This document shows, piece by piece, positions 23,722 to 32,721 of a DNA stretch of 64,000 nt. Source of the DNA: Trueperella abortisuis (GTDB lineage Bacteria; Actinomycetota; Actinomycetes; Actinomycetales; Actinomycetaceae); contig NZ_JAUSQL010000001.1 in NCBI RefSeq assembly GCF_030811095.1, positions 2,294,001 to 2,358,000 on the forward strand, written 5' to 3'. Position 1 is the stretch's first letter. Each line of letters begins with the position of its first letter. The position numbers were made by a program, and so were the translations under genes. The notes under the pieces are model-generated. The model made no database searches, was not told the DNA's origin, and saw only the letters and a list, made by a program, of their open reading frames with translations.

Positions 23722-25135
23722 GGTCGCCCACCTTCCAACGCGCGCCCTCCGCCGAATCCTCGACCGTGATGCCGGCCGCCGTCAGCGAGTCGCGTAGCGC
23801 GTCCGCACGCGCCCAATCCTTGTTCGCCCGAGCCTGCGCGCGCTCCTCAAGCACCCGGTTGACGAGCGAGTCCAGCGCGTCGTGCATCGTCGACGTCGCT
23901 ACCCCGCGCCGCCACGGCTCCGCCATCGGATCCAGCCCCAGCACATCCAGCATCGCGCGCACAAGCACCTGCTGCGCACGGGCCTCCACGTGATCGTTAT
24001 CCGCGAGCGCATTGTTGCCCACCGTCACGTGCTCGTGAATCTGGGCCAGGGCGGCCGACACGTTGAGGTCATCATCCATGGCTTCCGCGAACTCCTCCGG
24101 GAAGTCGTCGTGGCCGAGCGCCGCGATCTCCTCAAGCGGGACCTCGCCCACCGTATCCACCGAGCGCTGCACGAATCCGGCCAGGCGCTCCCAAATCGCG
24201 CCGGCCTCCGTCAACGTCGAATCCGAGTATGCCACCATCGAGCGATAGTGGACCGTACCCAGCGCCAGGCGCACGATCACCGCCGGGTGCTCCCGAAGGA
24301 TGTTCTCCACCGTGAGCGAGTTCCCCAGCGACTTGCTCATCTTCTCGCCCTCGATAGTCACCCAGGCGTTGTGCATCCAGTACCGGGCAAATTCCCGGCC
24401 CGCCCCGTGCGACTGCGCCTGCTCGTTCTCATGGTGCGGGAAACGCAGGTCGATGCCGCCGGCGTGAATATCGAAAGCATCGCCCAGGTAGCGCCCCGCC
24501 ATCGCCGAGCACTCCAGGTGCCAACCCGGACGCCCGCGACCCCACGGCGTCTCCCACGACGCCGTCTCCGGCTCGTTCGCCTTCGCCGCCTTCCATAGCG
24601 CGAAATCGTGCGGGCCGCGCTTGTCGGAGGCCGCCTCCTCGTCGTCGTGAAGATCCTCCACCGACTGGTTCGTCAGCGATCCGTAATCCGGCAGGGAAGT
24701 CACATCGAAGTAGACGTTACCCGGCTCGCCCACGTATGCGTGCCCCCGCTCGATCAGGGTAGAAATCAGCTCAATCATCTCGGGCACGTGGCCCGTGGCG
24801 CGCGGCTCATAGGTGGGGTCGAGCACCCCGAGGTCGCGGTAGGCCTTGGCAAACTCCCTCTCGAAGCGGTACGCCCACGCCCACCACGGCCGGCCCGCCT
24901 CCGCCGACTTGGCCAAGATCTTGTCATCAATGTCGGTCACGTTGCGCACCATCGTCACGTCATACCCGCAACGGCGCAACCACCGCACCAGCACATCAAA
25001 TGCCAGCGCGGAGCGTATGTGGCCGATGTGAGGCGCGCTCTGGACCGTCGCGCCGCACAGGTAGATGCCCACCTTGCCCGGTTCGATCGGGATGAATTCG
25101 CGCAGTGACTTGGTCTTCGAATCAAAAATCTTCAC
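23714..25135 (-). CDS. cysS: cysteinyl-tRNA synthetase
   Basis: A 473-residue class-I synthetase charging tRNA-Cys. It has the first Zn-ligand Cys in '[17 protein letters not shown]' with the HIGH motif (~38-41), 'ATGHVPEMI', the Zn site '[10 protein letters not shown]', '[12 protein letters not shown]' and KMSKS ('[12 protein letters not shown]'). The length is normal. It is followed by rlmB with an 8-base overlap. In related genomes carD-ispD-ispF-cysS-rlmB are contiguous; here an MFS gene, the RloA/RloB pair and an epimerase lie between ispF and cysS. The upstream spacer (25136-25383) is shared with the divergent MFS gene and carries tandem 18-bp repeats. Confidence 0.95.
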   Translation of the reverse strand: MKIFDSKTKSLREFIPIEPGKVGIYLCGATVQSAPHIGHIRSALAFDVLVRWLRRCGYDVTMVRNVTDIDDKILAKSAEAGRPWWAWAYRFEREFAKAYRDLGVLDPTYEPRATGHVPEMIELISTLIERGHAYVGEPGNVYFDVTSLPDYGSLTNQSVEDLHDDEEAASDKRGPHDFALWKAAKANEPETASWETPWGRGRPGWHLECSAMAGRYLGDAFDIHAGGIDLRFPHHENEQAQSHGAGREFARYWMHNAWVTIEGEKMSKSLGNSLTVENILREHPAVIVRLALGTVHYRSMVAYSDSTLTEAGAIWERLAGFVQRSVDTVGEVPLEEIAALGHDDFPEEFAEAMDDDLNVSAALAQIHEHVTVGNNALADNDHVEARAQQVLVRAMLDVLGLDPMAEPWRRGVATSTMHDALDSLVNRVLEERAQARANKDWARADALRDSLTAAGITVEDSAEGARWKVGDLG

Positions 25136-25242
25136 CCCTCCAGCCTACCGGTTCACGCCGACACTCGCCCATTTCATCCCCAGCGGTTGCGCGCCCATTT
25201 TCTTCGCCAACAACGGGCCTCCGGCGTCGTCGACCGGCGCGG

Positions 25243-25332
25243 CGCACACAAGGCGCAGGGCGCACACGAGCCGTAGGGCGGGCACGAGCCGTAGGGCGGA
25301 CGCAAGCCGCAGGACGCACGCGAGCCGCAGGA
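25243..25332 (+). repeat. five tandem 18-bp repeats in a divergent promoter region
   Basis: Five contiguous 18-base units (25243-25260, 25261-25278, 25279-25296, 25297-25314, 25315-25332) follow the pattern CGCACACGAGCCGTAGGG with 1-5 changes each. They lie between the cysS start and the MFS start. The unit is in frame with itself, but no good gene uses it. This is a likely variable-number repeat. Confidence 0.75.
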
Positions 25333-25383
25333 CGGCGTCGTCGGATTTACCAAACAGTCACAAAAAGGACGTATGTTAAGACT

Positions 25384-26754
25384 ATGAACCACGCAACCGC
25401 GGTCGAGACCGCCCCAACATCCGGCAAGATTCTGACGAAAACCGTATGGGCCTGGGGGCTCTGGGACTGGGGCTCCGCAGCGTTCAACGCCGTAGTCACC
25501 ACCTTCGTCTTCGCCGTCTACCTCGCCAACGCCAACCTCTTCGGACCCGACGCCAACCGGCTCCTCGGCTACGCCCTCACGGTCGCCGGCATTCTCGTGG
25601 CAGTCGTCGCTCCCGCCCTCGGTCAGGCCGTGGACCGCAGCGGCAAGCGCGCCACCGTCCTGCGCATCACCACCACCGCCACCGCAATCATCATCGCCTG
25701 CCTCTACTTCGTCATCCCCGGCCAGTCCGGGCTGTGGCTCGGCCTCTTCCTCATCGCCGCCGGCAACATCGTCTTCGAGACCGGCTCCGTCATCTACAAC
25801 GCCATCATCTCCGACCTTGCCGAACCACACAACGTCGGGCGCGTCTCCGGGTTCGGGTGGGGACTAGGCTACCTCGGCGGGATCGTGCTTCTGCTGATCC
25901 TCTTCGTCGGATTTATCAGCCCCGAGGTCGGCTGGTTCGGCGTGACCAGCAAGGACGGGCTCAACATCCGAGTCGCCATGCTGCTCGCCTCCGCCTGGCT
26001 CCTCCTCTTCTCCCTGCCGCTGTTCTTCACACTGTCGAACAAGCCCGCGCGCACGGATACCCCTCGACTCGGCATCATCGAGTCCTATCGCCAGCTGCTT
26101 AAGTCCATCGCCACGCTGTGGCGCTCCGACCGCCAGGTCGTGTGGTTCCTCCTGTCCTCCGCCGTCTACCGCGACGGCCTCGCCGGCGTCTTCTCCTTCG
26201 GCGCCGTCCTCGCCGGCACCGCCTACGGTTTCAGCCCGGACGAGGTCATCGTGTTCGGCGTGGCCACCAACGTGGTGGCCGGCATCGCCACCATCGGCTT
26301 TGGCTGGCTCGACGACAAGCTCGGCGCCCGCGCCGTCATCATCATCTCCCTGACCTCGATGGTCGCCATGGGCCTGTGCGTGTTCTTCTTCCACGCCGGG
26401 GTCGGGCCGCTGTCGCCGAAGCAGGTCTACTGGGTCTTCGGCCTCATCCTGTGCATCTTCGTCGGGCCCATCCAGTCCGCCTCCCGCACCTACCTGGCCC
26501 GCATCGCCCCGCCGGGGGAGGAGGCCGAGATCTTCGGCCTGTACGCCACCACCGGCCGCGCCGTCTCCGCGCTGGCGCCGTTCATGTACTCCACCGCGAT
26601 CACCGTGGGCGCCGCGCTACTCGGCATCGGCGTGGACGAGGCCGCCTACTTCGGCATTCTCGGCATCACGCTCGTGCTGGTCCTAGGCCTGCTCGCGTTC
26701 CTGCCGGTCAAGGCGCAGCCGAAGGTTGAGATGCAGCCAGAGGCCAAGGCGTAG
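25384..26754 (+). CDS. MFS transporter, UMF1 (Atg22-like) family
   Basis: A 456-residue protein with 12 predicted helices. The start 'WAWGLWDWGSAAFNAVVTTF' is the signature opening of the UMF1/Atg22-like MFS branch (DWG-SAF-N motif), followed by 'APALGQAVDRSGKR' (MFS loop 2-3 signature), 'GFGWGLGYLGGI' and 'LFFTLSNKPA' at the central loop. Substrates of bacterial members are mostly unknown; Atg22 exports amino acids from the yeast vacuole. The ATG at 25384 matches the start of homology; an AAAAGGA lies 18 bases upstream, so spacing is poor. It is divergent from cysS and convergent with the RloB gene. Confidence 0.85.
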   Translation: MNHATAVETAPTSGKILTKTVWAWGLWDWGSAAFNAVVTTFVFAVYLANANLFGPDANRLLGYALTVAGILVAVVAPALGQAVDRSGKRATVLRITTTATAIIIACLYFVIPGQSGLWLGLFLIAAGNIVFETGSVIYNAIISDLAEPHNVGRVSGFGWGLGYLGGIVLLLILFVGFISPEVGWFGVTSKDGLNIRVAMLLASAWLLLFSLPLFFTLSNKPARTDTPRLGIIESYRQLLKSIATLWRSDRQVVWFLLSSAVYRDGLAGVFSFGAVLAGTAYGFSPDEVIVFGVATNVVAGIATIGFGWLDDKLGARAVIIISLTSMVAMGLCVFFFHAGVGPLSPKQVYWVFGLILCIFVGPIQSASRTYLARIAPPGEEAEIFGLYATTGRAVSALAPFMYSTAITVGAALLGIGVDEAAYFGILGITLVLVLGLLAFLPVKAQPKVEMQPEAKA

Positions 26755-26782
26755 CCGCGGGCTTGCTACCCGGCTCAGCCCC

Positions 26783-26801
26783 GAGGCCGGCCGCCGGCCT
26801 C
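26783..26801 (+). terminator. hairpin terminator after the MFS gene
   Basis: GAGGCCGG-ccg-CCGGCCTC (8-bp stem, 3-base loop) is flanked by CCCC and GGGG runs, 29 bp past the MFS stop, and followed by a short pyrimidine stretch. It probably ends MFS transcription. Confidence 0.6.
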
Positions 26802-26822
26802 CCGGGGTCTTACCCGCGCAAC

Positions 26823-26902
26823 CTGTAGCTAACTGGTGAATCTGAGAGCTTTCATCACCAAAACCGGCCCTTTCCAACCCAAAACTCACCAGTTACCTAC
26901 AG
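26823..26902. repeat. 17-bp inverted repeat with 46-bp spacer
   Basis: CTGTAGCTAACTGGTGA (26823-26839) and TCACCAGTTACCTACAG (26886-26902) are inverted copies with 16 of 17 positions matching. They sit between the convergent MFS and RloB genes. A small mobile-element relic, an RNA stem, or a second terminator are all possible. Confidence 0.6.
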
Positions 26903-26993
26903 CAACGCCGCCGGCGACCCGAGATTCAGGCCCGGTACCCGGGCTGGGGCGGGCGTGCAGGATGTGCAACGGCAAACTGGTTGCCGCGCTGGT

Positions 26994-27590
26994 CTACGAA
27001 AACAGTCGCTTCATGAGCACGGGCATCATCGTGCCCGGACAGGGCGGATAATCCGTGTCCTTTTCCGGCACTCGCCCGTTGGAAAGGATGCACCATCCCA
27101 CGGCATCTTTCCAGTTGTCGAACGGGAAATCCACCGGCAAGCGTTTGTCCTTTGGGTCACCGCCATGTACCTGCGCGTACTGGTTCTGAGCCTGACTTTG
27201 AGTAGCTACGTTGCCGATGCGCTGGTAATGCGCGCATAGCCAGACCTCAAAACACGGATCAGAGACCACCGCACGGATCTTCTGGCCCTTTGCCCCGCTC
27301 CTAAGACACTGGTCAACGAAGCCCCTCCTGTCCTTGCCATCGGCGTCGACGACGATCCACACCTCGTCGTAACTCGAGGTATCACCGGCCGGGGCGGTCA
27401 GCTTTTGCAGCACCCGTTCTGGTTCCCCATCGACCGCCTGCACTTTGACGGAGAGTTTCTTCGCTGGATCCTCGTGAACCCTCTTCTGAACCAACGTTAG
27501 GTACTCTCGTTCGGTGATCTTCCCATTCGTGGCCAGCAAGATTGTCGTCTTCTCTGTACGCCGACGCCGGCCCGGCTGCCTCCTACCCAT
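26994..27590 (-). CDS. RloB-like protein, AbiLii-type defence partner
   Basis: A 198-residue protein beginning 'GRRQPGRRRRTEKTTILLAT', then 'NGKITEREYLTL' (the conserved 'E.eY' start of RloB), 'DEVWIVVDADGKDRRGF' (acidic D-x-D strand, TOPRIM-like) and 'SDPCFEVWLCAHYQ' (the S/N-P-cFE-WLl-H motif diagnostic of RloB). RloB domains occur in AbiL (AbiLii) and next to restriction loci, always with an AAA partner, and act in phage abortive infection by an unknown nuclease-like step. I chose ATG 27590, 10 bases after the RloA stop, with GGTAGGAGG overlapping the start. An upstream extension of the frame is a shadow of the partner gene. Less GC-rich than core genes. Confidence 0.85.
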   Translation of the reverse strand: MGRRQPGRRRRTEKTTILLATNGKITEREYLTLVQKRVHEDPAKKLSVKVQAVDGEPERVLQKLTAPAGDTSSYDEVWIVVDADGKDRRGFVDQCLRSGAKGQKIRAVVSDPCFEVWLCAHYQRIGNVATQSQAQNQYAQVHGGDPKDKRLPVDFPFDNWKDAVGWCILSNGRVPEKDTDYPPCPGTMMPVLMKRLFS

Positions 27591-27600
27591 CGCTCGGCGC

Positions 27601-28896
27601 TCAATTCTCCAGCCAGCGTACGAGCGACCGGTCGTCGATACTCGGAATTGCGCCGTACGCGCCGGCCAGGTAGCGCTTTTCGAAGTTGCTATTCGGATGA
27701 ATGGGGTAATCGGCCAGGCTGAAAAGCTCCGAACGCCCCTCATCGTTTTTCTCGGTGAACCACACACTCGCCGGTTCAAGTAGGCGAACTGGCGAGTTAC
27801 CCAGGAGCCCAGAATCCTGGGTCGTGAAGATGATCTGCGCATGCTTCCGGTTGTATTCCGGATTGAGAAAAAGCTCGACAAGGAACCGCACGAGGCTCGG
27901 ATGAAGGCTCTCGTCCAACTCGTCGACGAGGAGGATGCCACCGTTCTTCATCAAAGTCAGCGCCCGCCAAGACATGACGAGCCATACCTGGGTGCCAGCA
28001 CTTTGGGCGTCAAGCGCTAACTCAAACGTCTTACCTCCCGCGCCGCGATGAACAAAAACCACCTTCGATCGCATCTCCGGGACGTTGGGAGCCATCTCAT
28101 CCTCGACAGCAGGGTCGCCCATCGAGCGCCGCATCCGTTCAAGTAACGCTGGCGGTATGCGTTCTTGTTTGACCTTCACACTTTCGATGCCGACATCGGC
28201 GACACGCAAGAGGGCTTCGGCCAAGTCCTCCGCATCACTGCCACCCGCAAGCATCTCTTGGATTATCCGTTCTGTTATGGCGAAACGCGAGCGCGAGTTG
28301 GCGGGGAAGGATTGAATGCCGCGGCCCGCTGCGAGCGCCTCAGCAATAGATTCCAGCCCCGCGTGCCCGTAATCAAGCGCTACAGCTAGATAGAGCGCTG
28401 AGGCCTTCGTCAGTTTCCGTACCTCATCCGAAGGTCCACGGAGCGCTGCACCTTTCGAGAACTTCATCGGCATATCCAGGCTCTCTTGAGAACGAGAGAA
28501 AATCTTGCGCGGCCATCGATTCTCGTAGGAACGCAACTCTTCGAACGCTACACCCCAGTCGGCGGCGCGAACCGTGTACCGATAGCGGATACCATTGACA
28601 ACAAAATCAGCTTCGTAGTTCGTGGTCGGAGATGGCTCAGCGCAGGCTAGTGAAGGCTGATAAAGGAACCGACCCGCGCGTTGCTGCCACACGGCACGAC
28701 CGAGGACCTCAATAGCCATAATCAGCGTCGACTTGCCGGAGGCATTCGCCCCGAAGATCGCCGTCACCGGGGACAGCACATCCGTCCACGACTTGCCTTC
28801 GCGTGGAAGAACCGTGTCAAATCCAGGGCACGCAAAATCGAGCTCCGCGCGATCCGCAAAAGCACGGAAATTCTCGACAGCGAAGCTAATAAACAT
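27601..28896 (-). CDS. RloA-like AAA/ABC-type ATPase, AbiLi-type defence protein
   Basis: A 431-residue SMC/RecF-like ATPase. 'MFISFAVENFRAFADRAEL' is the standard opening of AAA_15/21 ATPases ('i-nFrsf'). Walker A is 'IFGANASGKSTLI' (~46-58), a signature-like region follows mid-protein, and Walker B with switch is 'GGILLVDELDESLHPSLVRF' (~320-339), then 'QIIFTTQDSGLL' (H-loop region with Gln/Asp instead of the usual His). The partner RloB follows in the same operon, 10 bases on. This matches AbiL, where both genes are needed for abortive infection. Together they interrupt the usual ispF-cysS neighbourhood. The upstream spacer 28897-29063 has no gene. Confidence 0.88.
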   Translation of the reverse strand: MFISFAVENFRAFADRAELDFACPGFDTVLPREGKSWTDVLSPVTAIFGANASGKSTLIMAIEVLGRAVWQQRAGRFLYQPSLACAEPSPTTNYEADFVVNGIRYRYTVRAADWGVAFEELRSYENRWPRKIFSRSQESLDMPMKFSKGAALRGPSDEVRKLTKASALYLAVALDYGHAGLESIAEALAAGRGIQSFPANSRSRFAITERIIQEMLAGGSDAEDLAEALLRVADVGIESVKVKQERIPPALLERMRRSMGDPAVEDEMAPNVPEMRSKVVFVHRGAGGKTFELALDAQSAGTQVWLVMSWRALTLMKNGGILLVDELDESLHPSLVRFLVELFLNPEYNRKHAQIIFTTQDSGLLGNSPVRLLEPASVWFTEKNDEGRSELFSLADYPIHPNSNFEKRYLAGAYGAIPSIDDRSLVRWLEN

Positions 28897-29063
28897 ATCA
28901 TCAGGATATCAAACTAGCCGCGATTCGTGACATTTTTTCTCAATACTGCCCCAGTTTTTGATTCAGAGAGCGAAACACTATCGACTAGGCCTCTCCATTA
29001 AGACGACGTGGCCCCCAACGACGCATGTCGCTCCACCCGCGAACCCCGGCTGGCGGCCACCGG

Positions 29064-30140
29064 CTAGCGCATGAGAGCTACCCGCACGTTGAGCTCGCAC
29101 TCGCCGCCCACCGGAACCATCATGCGCGCTTTCTCCTCGGGCCGGTTGAGCATGTTGGCCATGGTCGAGCACGGTTCAATCGCGATCGACTTCATCGGGT
29201 CGCGCTTGAGCGGCGCCCCCGTGAAAACGTGGAAATTGGCGCGGCAGGGCGCGGGCTTGGCGGCCCGGTCGGCCTGAGCCGACCCGGACGGCGAGCCCGC
29301 GCACCCGGCAGGCAGGCTTCGGGATCGGCCCATCGCGATCGACAGTCCGTAGCCGAGGCCGGTGTCCACGTAGGCGGTGGCCGCACCTCCATCAAAGTGA
29401 AGGCCGGTGAAGGCGGAGTCGAGAGCATCGTGGAGGTTGATCTCACGGAGGAAGTCGGCTGCCGGAACCCACGCGGGTGCGGGCCGCACGGGCACGCCCG
29501 CACCCGCCACGGGGGCCGCACGCGTCCCAGTCCCCTCGTCGATCGGGACGAAGGCCGCCTCCCCCTCGAGCGGCAACAGCCTGCCATCCACCACAATCCG
29601 TTCCGTTGCCGGCAACCACAACCGCGCCTCCGCCAGCGAGGCCACCGTGAAGTAGGGGTGCCAGCCCAACCCGATCGGCACCGGGCGGCCGGCACCATTT
29701 CGAGCGAAGACCGTCACGCCCAGTTCGCCAGGAATCGAGATGTCGTAGCGAATCCGCACCTCGATCGGGCCGCGGAAAGCCGACGAGTCGGGAATCGTGG
29801 CGACCAGTTCGACATGGTCGGCCTGAGCCGCATCCCCGTCACCCAGCTCCAGCCCGACCGGCGTGAATTCCAGACCCCACACCAGCCCGTGCAGACCCTC
29901 CTCGTTCGTGACCCCGAGGGTGGAGCGGGCCACGCCGTCGTCGTCCCAGAGAGCGTTGGCGGTCCGGTTCGGCCAGGGCACGAGCACGGCGTTGCGGAAC
30001 CCGTCGAGTTCCTCCTGCTCGGCGGCGCTCCGGTACCCGTCCAGAACCGACGAGCCAAGACCGGGATCCCAGCCCAGGATCATCGCTCCGCGGGTCGACA
30101 GCCGAAGCCGCTGGTCACCGTGCGAGATCTCGATGAACAT
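29064..30140 (-). CDS. aldose 1-epimerase family protein
   Basis: A 358-residue galactose-mutarotase-like protein. Family features are 'GDQRLRLSTRGAMILGW' at the N-terminus, 'VLVPWPNRTANALW' (the conserved P-x-x-NR), 'GLHGLVW', 'RPVPIGLGWHPYFTV' (catalytic His region), and a Glu/Asp-rich C-terminal sheet ('GLHFDGGAATAYV'). It interconverts alpha and beta anomers of hexoses such as galactose or glucose-type sugars. The last third contains a low-complexity Pro/Ala/Gly stretch ('PAGCAGSPSGSAQADRAAKP'), which is unusual for the family and may be an insertion in a surface loop. It is transcribed in the same direction as ispF, 40 bp apart. Confidence 0.85.
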   Translation of the reverse strand: MFIEISHGDQRLRLSTRGAMILGWDPGLGSSVLDGYRSAAEQEELDGFRNAVLVPWPNRTANALWDDDGVARSTLGVTNEEGLHGLVWGLEFTPVGLELGDGDAAQADHVELVATIPDSSAFRGPIEVRIRYDISIPGELGVTVFARNGAGRPVPIGLGWHPYFTVASLAEARLWLPATERIVVDGRLLPLEGEAAFVPIDEGTGTRAAPVAGAGVPVRPAPAWVPAADFLREINLHDALDSAFTGLHFDGGAATAYVDTGLGYGLSIAMGRSRSLPAGCAGSPSGSAQADRAAKPAPCRANFHVFTGAPLKRDPMKSIAIEPCSTMANMLNRPEEKARMMVPVGGECELNVRVALMR

Positions 30141-30180
30141 TCCTAGCTCCTCACTCTTCGAATCCGGGCGCCGTTCTCGG

Positions 30181-30648
30181 TTACGCCCTACTCACCAACG
30201 CGGTCGCAATCGCCGCCAGCCCCTCGCCCCGCCCGGTGAAGCCCATCCGATCCGAGGTGGTGGCCGACACTGTCGCCGGCGCCCCCAGCGCAGCGCTCAT
30301 TGCGGCCTCCGCCTCAACCTTGCGCGGCGCGAAACGCGGCCTCTGCCCAATGATCTGCACCGACACGTTCTCTATCCGCCAGCCAGCCTCGCGCACCAGC
30401 CGCACCGATTCCGCCAGCAACGCCTCCCCCGAAGCGCCCGCCCACTCCGGGCGGTCCGTGCCGAACACCGTGCCCAGCTCGCCCACGCCACTGGCCATGA
30501 GGATCGCATCGCACGCCGCGTGAGCGGCCACGTCTCCGTCCGAGTGTCCCTCCAGCCCTCGCTCACCGTCCCAGCGCAGGCACGCAAGGTAGAGCGGGGT
30601 GTCGTCATCAGCGAACCGGTGGGCATCAAAAGCCGTGGCCACACGCAT
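30181..30648 (-). CDS. ispF: 2-C-methyl-D-erythritol 2,4-cyclodiphosphate synthase
   Basis: A 155-residue enzyme of the MEP pathway to isoprenoids, forming the cyclic diphosphate. Metal ligands are visible in 'FDAHRF' (Asp8, His10) and '[18 protein letters not shown]' (His with the SDGD loop). The C-terminal '[21 protein letters not shown]' is the family's final motif. The start ATG at 30648 shares its A with the ispD stop (TGATG), so translation is coupled. The length is normal. The operon order carD-ispD-ispF is standard for actinobacteria. Confidence 0.95.
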   Translation of the reverse strand: MRVATAFDAHRFADDDTPLYLACLRWDGERGLEGHSDGDVAAHAACDAILMASGVGELGTVFGTDRPEWAGASGEALLAESVRLVREAGWRIENVSVQIIGQRPRFAPRKVEAEAAMSAALGAPATVSATTSDRMGFTGRGEGLAAIATALVSRA

Positions 30649-31397
30649 CAACGCCCTCTTTTCTCCAACAGCATCTGCGCCACCGCCAAATCCCAGGCGG
30701 TGGTCACCTTCATCGCCTCCGGCGATCCCTCCACGAGCACGACCTCGCTGCCCATCGCCTCCACCAGCGCTGCATCATCTGGCGCCGCGCTCAGCTCATC
30801 CGCCCCGCGCTCGCGCCCGACCCGATGCGCCTCACGTACCAGCTGCGTGCGAAACCCCTGCGGCGTCTGCATCGCCCGCAACCGGCCCCGCTCGAGGGTC
30901 GCAACCACGGGCTCCACATCCACTTTTCCGACGACGTCGGACGCCCCAGCCGCGCTCACAGCCGCCCGCCGCTCGCCGACCTCCTTGATCGTGTCCGTCA
31001 CCGGCAGCGCCGGCACCACGGCGTCGTAACCCGCCTCCAGAGCGGCCCGCACGCGATCAATGACGGCCACCGGCGTCAGCGCCCGAGCGGCGTCGTGAAT
31101 GAGAACGAGATCGCTGGTGACGGCCTCCAGGCCGTTGGCCACGGAGCCCTGCCGCGTCTTCCCACCCACGACGAGTCGCGCGCTCACACCGCCGTCCGCG
31201 AGCGCCCTCTCAAAATCTTCCCGCGTCCGCTGCCCGGCGGGAATGGTCACGACGACGTCGTCCACCCCCGCGGCGTTCATCCCTCGGATCGCGTGGACCA
31301 GCAGGGGGACGCCGGCGAGCGGTACGAGCGCCTTGGGCATGTTGGCGCCAAGCCGGGTACCCGAGCCGGCGCCGGCGATGACGGCGGCGATTGACAT
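30648..31397 (-). CDS. ispD: 2-C-methyl-D-erythritol 4-phosphate cytidylyltransferase
   Basis: A 249-residue MEP-pathway enzyme that joins CTP to methylerythritol phosphate. The nucleotide-binding motif '[18 protein letters not shown]' (residues 7-24) and the 'LIHDAARAL' motif (~100) are present, with '[14 protein letters not shown]' and 'MQTPQGFR' later in the chain. The gene starts 1 base inside the end of carD and ends overlapping ispF, giving a tight carD-ispD-ispF operon. No abnormality is seen. Confidence 0.95.
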   Translation of the reverse strand: MSIAAVIAGAGSGTRLGANMPKALVPLAGVPLLVHAIRGMNAAGVDDVVVTIPAGQRTREDFERALADGGVSARLVVGGKTRQGSVANGLEAVTSDLVLIHDAARALTPVAVIDRVRAALEAGYDAVVPALPVTDTIKEVGERRAAVSAAGASDVVGKVDVEPVVATLERGRLRAMQTPQGFRTQLVREAHRVGRERGADELSAAPDDAALVEAMGSEVVLVEGSPEAMKVTTAWDLAVAQMLLEKRGR

Positions 31398-31933
31398 TAG
31401 TCTGCGGATTCGGCCGACTCCGGGGTGGCGGCCGTTGCCGCCGACTCCGCGTCAATCCCCATCACTTCATCGAGCAGGACATCGGCCTCTTCGTCCGTGA
31501 TGTCGCGGGCCAGCGCCACCTCAGAACCCAGGATCGCGCGGGCCTGGCCAAGCATGCGCTTCTCACCAGCCGACAGGCCACGGTCAACGTTGCGGCGAGA
31601 GAGGTCACGGACCACCTCAGCCACCTTGTTCACGTCGCCCGACGTCAGCTTCTCACCGTTGGCCTTGTAACGGCGCGACCAGTTCGCCGGCTCTTCCACG
31701 TCCGTCTCGCGTAGCACGTCGAACACACGCTCGAGCTGCTCCTCATTCGAGACGTCGCGAACACCCACTTGTTCAAGCGCCTCCTGTGGCACCTGAATAA
31801 TGAGATCGCCCTGCAGGATTCGGAGCGTCAGGTACGTGCGGGTCTCTCCACGCATCGTCTTCTCTGAGATTTCCTCAATGTAGGCCGCACCGTGGTGCGG
31901 GTATACGACGGTCTCGCCAACTTTGAAGCTCAC
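31397..31933 (-). CDS. carD: CarD-family transcriptional regulator
   Basis: A 178-residue RNA-polymerase-binding regulator that stabilises open promoter complexes, notably at rRNA promoters. The N-terminal Tudor-like domain ('[20 protein letters not shown]') binds the polymerase beta subunit; the helical C-terminal domain ('[18 protein letters not shown]', '[16 protein letters not shown]') binds DNA and includes the conserved Trp. The start is a GTG with a weak ribosome site. The acidic, Ala/Glu-rich tail of about 20 residues is longer than in some relatives. It is the first gene of the carD-ispD-ispF operon. Confidence 0.93.
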   Translation of the reverse strand: MSFKVGETVVYPHHGAAYIEEISEKTMRGETRTYLTLRILQGDLIIQVPQEALEQVGVRDVSNEEQLERVFDVLRETDVEEPANWSRRYKANGEKLTSGDVNKVAEVVRDLSRRNVDRGLSAGEKRMLGQARAILGSEVALARDITDEEADVLLDEVMGIDAESAATAATPESAESAD

Positions 31934-32025
31934 TGGGGGATCACTCTTTTCTGAATCGATTTCCCACCCATTCTACCATTGAGCTTTGCCCGCTCTCGTT
32001 CCAAAAGTTTCGCCGAAAAGAAAAC

Positions 32026-32721
32026 CTAGCCTTCCGGATTCGACACGAGCTTGTAGCCCAATCCGCGCACCGTCACCAACGCCCGTGGATTCGCCGGCTC
32101 CACCTCGATCTTCGAACGGATCCGCTTGACGTGAACGTCCAGCGTCTTCGAATCACCAATGTAGGCCATGCCCCAGATGCGGTCGAGGATCTGCCCGCGC
32201 GTGAGCACCCGGTCCGGGTTCTCCATGAACAGCTCCAGCAGCTCGAACTCGCGCAACGGCATCCGGATCGGCTCACCCGCGACGCGGACCACGTGTGCAT
32301 CCAGGTCCATCTCGATTCGTCCCACGCGCAGCAGCTCCGCGGACTCCTCGCGCAGCGGGGCATCGGCCACCCGGCGCAGGATGGCCCGGATGCGGGCCAC
32401 CAGCTCACGGTAGGAATACGGCTTAGTCACGTAGTCGTCCGCGCCGATCTCCAGTCCCACCACCTTGTCGATCTCCGCGTCCTTCGCGGTGAGCATGATA
32501 ATCGGAACCTGGGACTGGGCGCGGATCCGCCGGCACACCTCGTTGCCCGAGATCCCCGGCAGCATGAGGTCGAGCAGCACCACATCGATGCCCTCCCCGA
32601 ACTTCTCCACCGCCGCCAGGCCATCTGACGCCGTTTCCACCTCGAAGCCGTCCCGCGACAGGTTAAACTCAAGCATGTCTCGATAGGTGGGTTCGTCCTC
32701 CACCACAAGTATCCGCGTCAT
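32026..32721 (-). CDS. regX3: OmpR/PhoB-family response regulator RegX3
   Basis: A 231-residue two-component response regulator. The receiver domain (1-~120) has the acidic pair 'VVEDEP', phospho-acceptor Asp in 'DVVLLDLMLPGISG' (~52) and Lys in 'LTAKDAE' (~102). The C-terminal winged helix ends 'RALVTVRGLGYKLV', typical of PhoB/OmpR, including the 'IDVHVKRIRSKI'-like recognition helix region. With SenX3 it controls the phosphate-starvation response. I chose ATG 32721, which overlaps the senX3 stop by 4 bases (ATGA); an upstream extension is a shadow. Gene order and phoU nearby support the name. Confidence 0.92.
   Translation of the reverse strand: MTRILVVEDEPTYRDMLEFNLSRDGFEVETASDGLAAVEKFGEGIDVVLLDLMLPGISGNEVCRRIRAQSQVPIIMLTAKDAEIDKVVGLEIGADDYVTKPYSYRELVARIRAILRRVADAPLREESAELLRVGRIEMDLDAHVVRVAGEPIRMPLREFELLELFMENPDRVLTRGQILDRIWGMAYIGDSKTLDVHVKRIRSKIEVEPANPRALVTVRGLGYKLVSNPEG

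Noticed and set aside
25243..25332. CRISPR array
   Set aside because: The units are 18 bp and directly adjacent with no spacers, and no cas genes are near. The same holds for 34797-34873 and 52811-52900.
27591..27941. N-terminal extension of the RloB frame into the RloA gene
   Set aside because: RloA homology covers this DNA in another frame, and a ribosome site with ATG at 27590 gives a full-length RloB.
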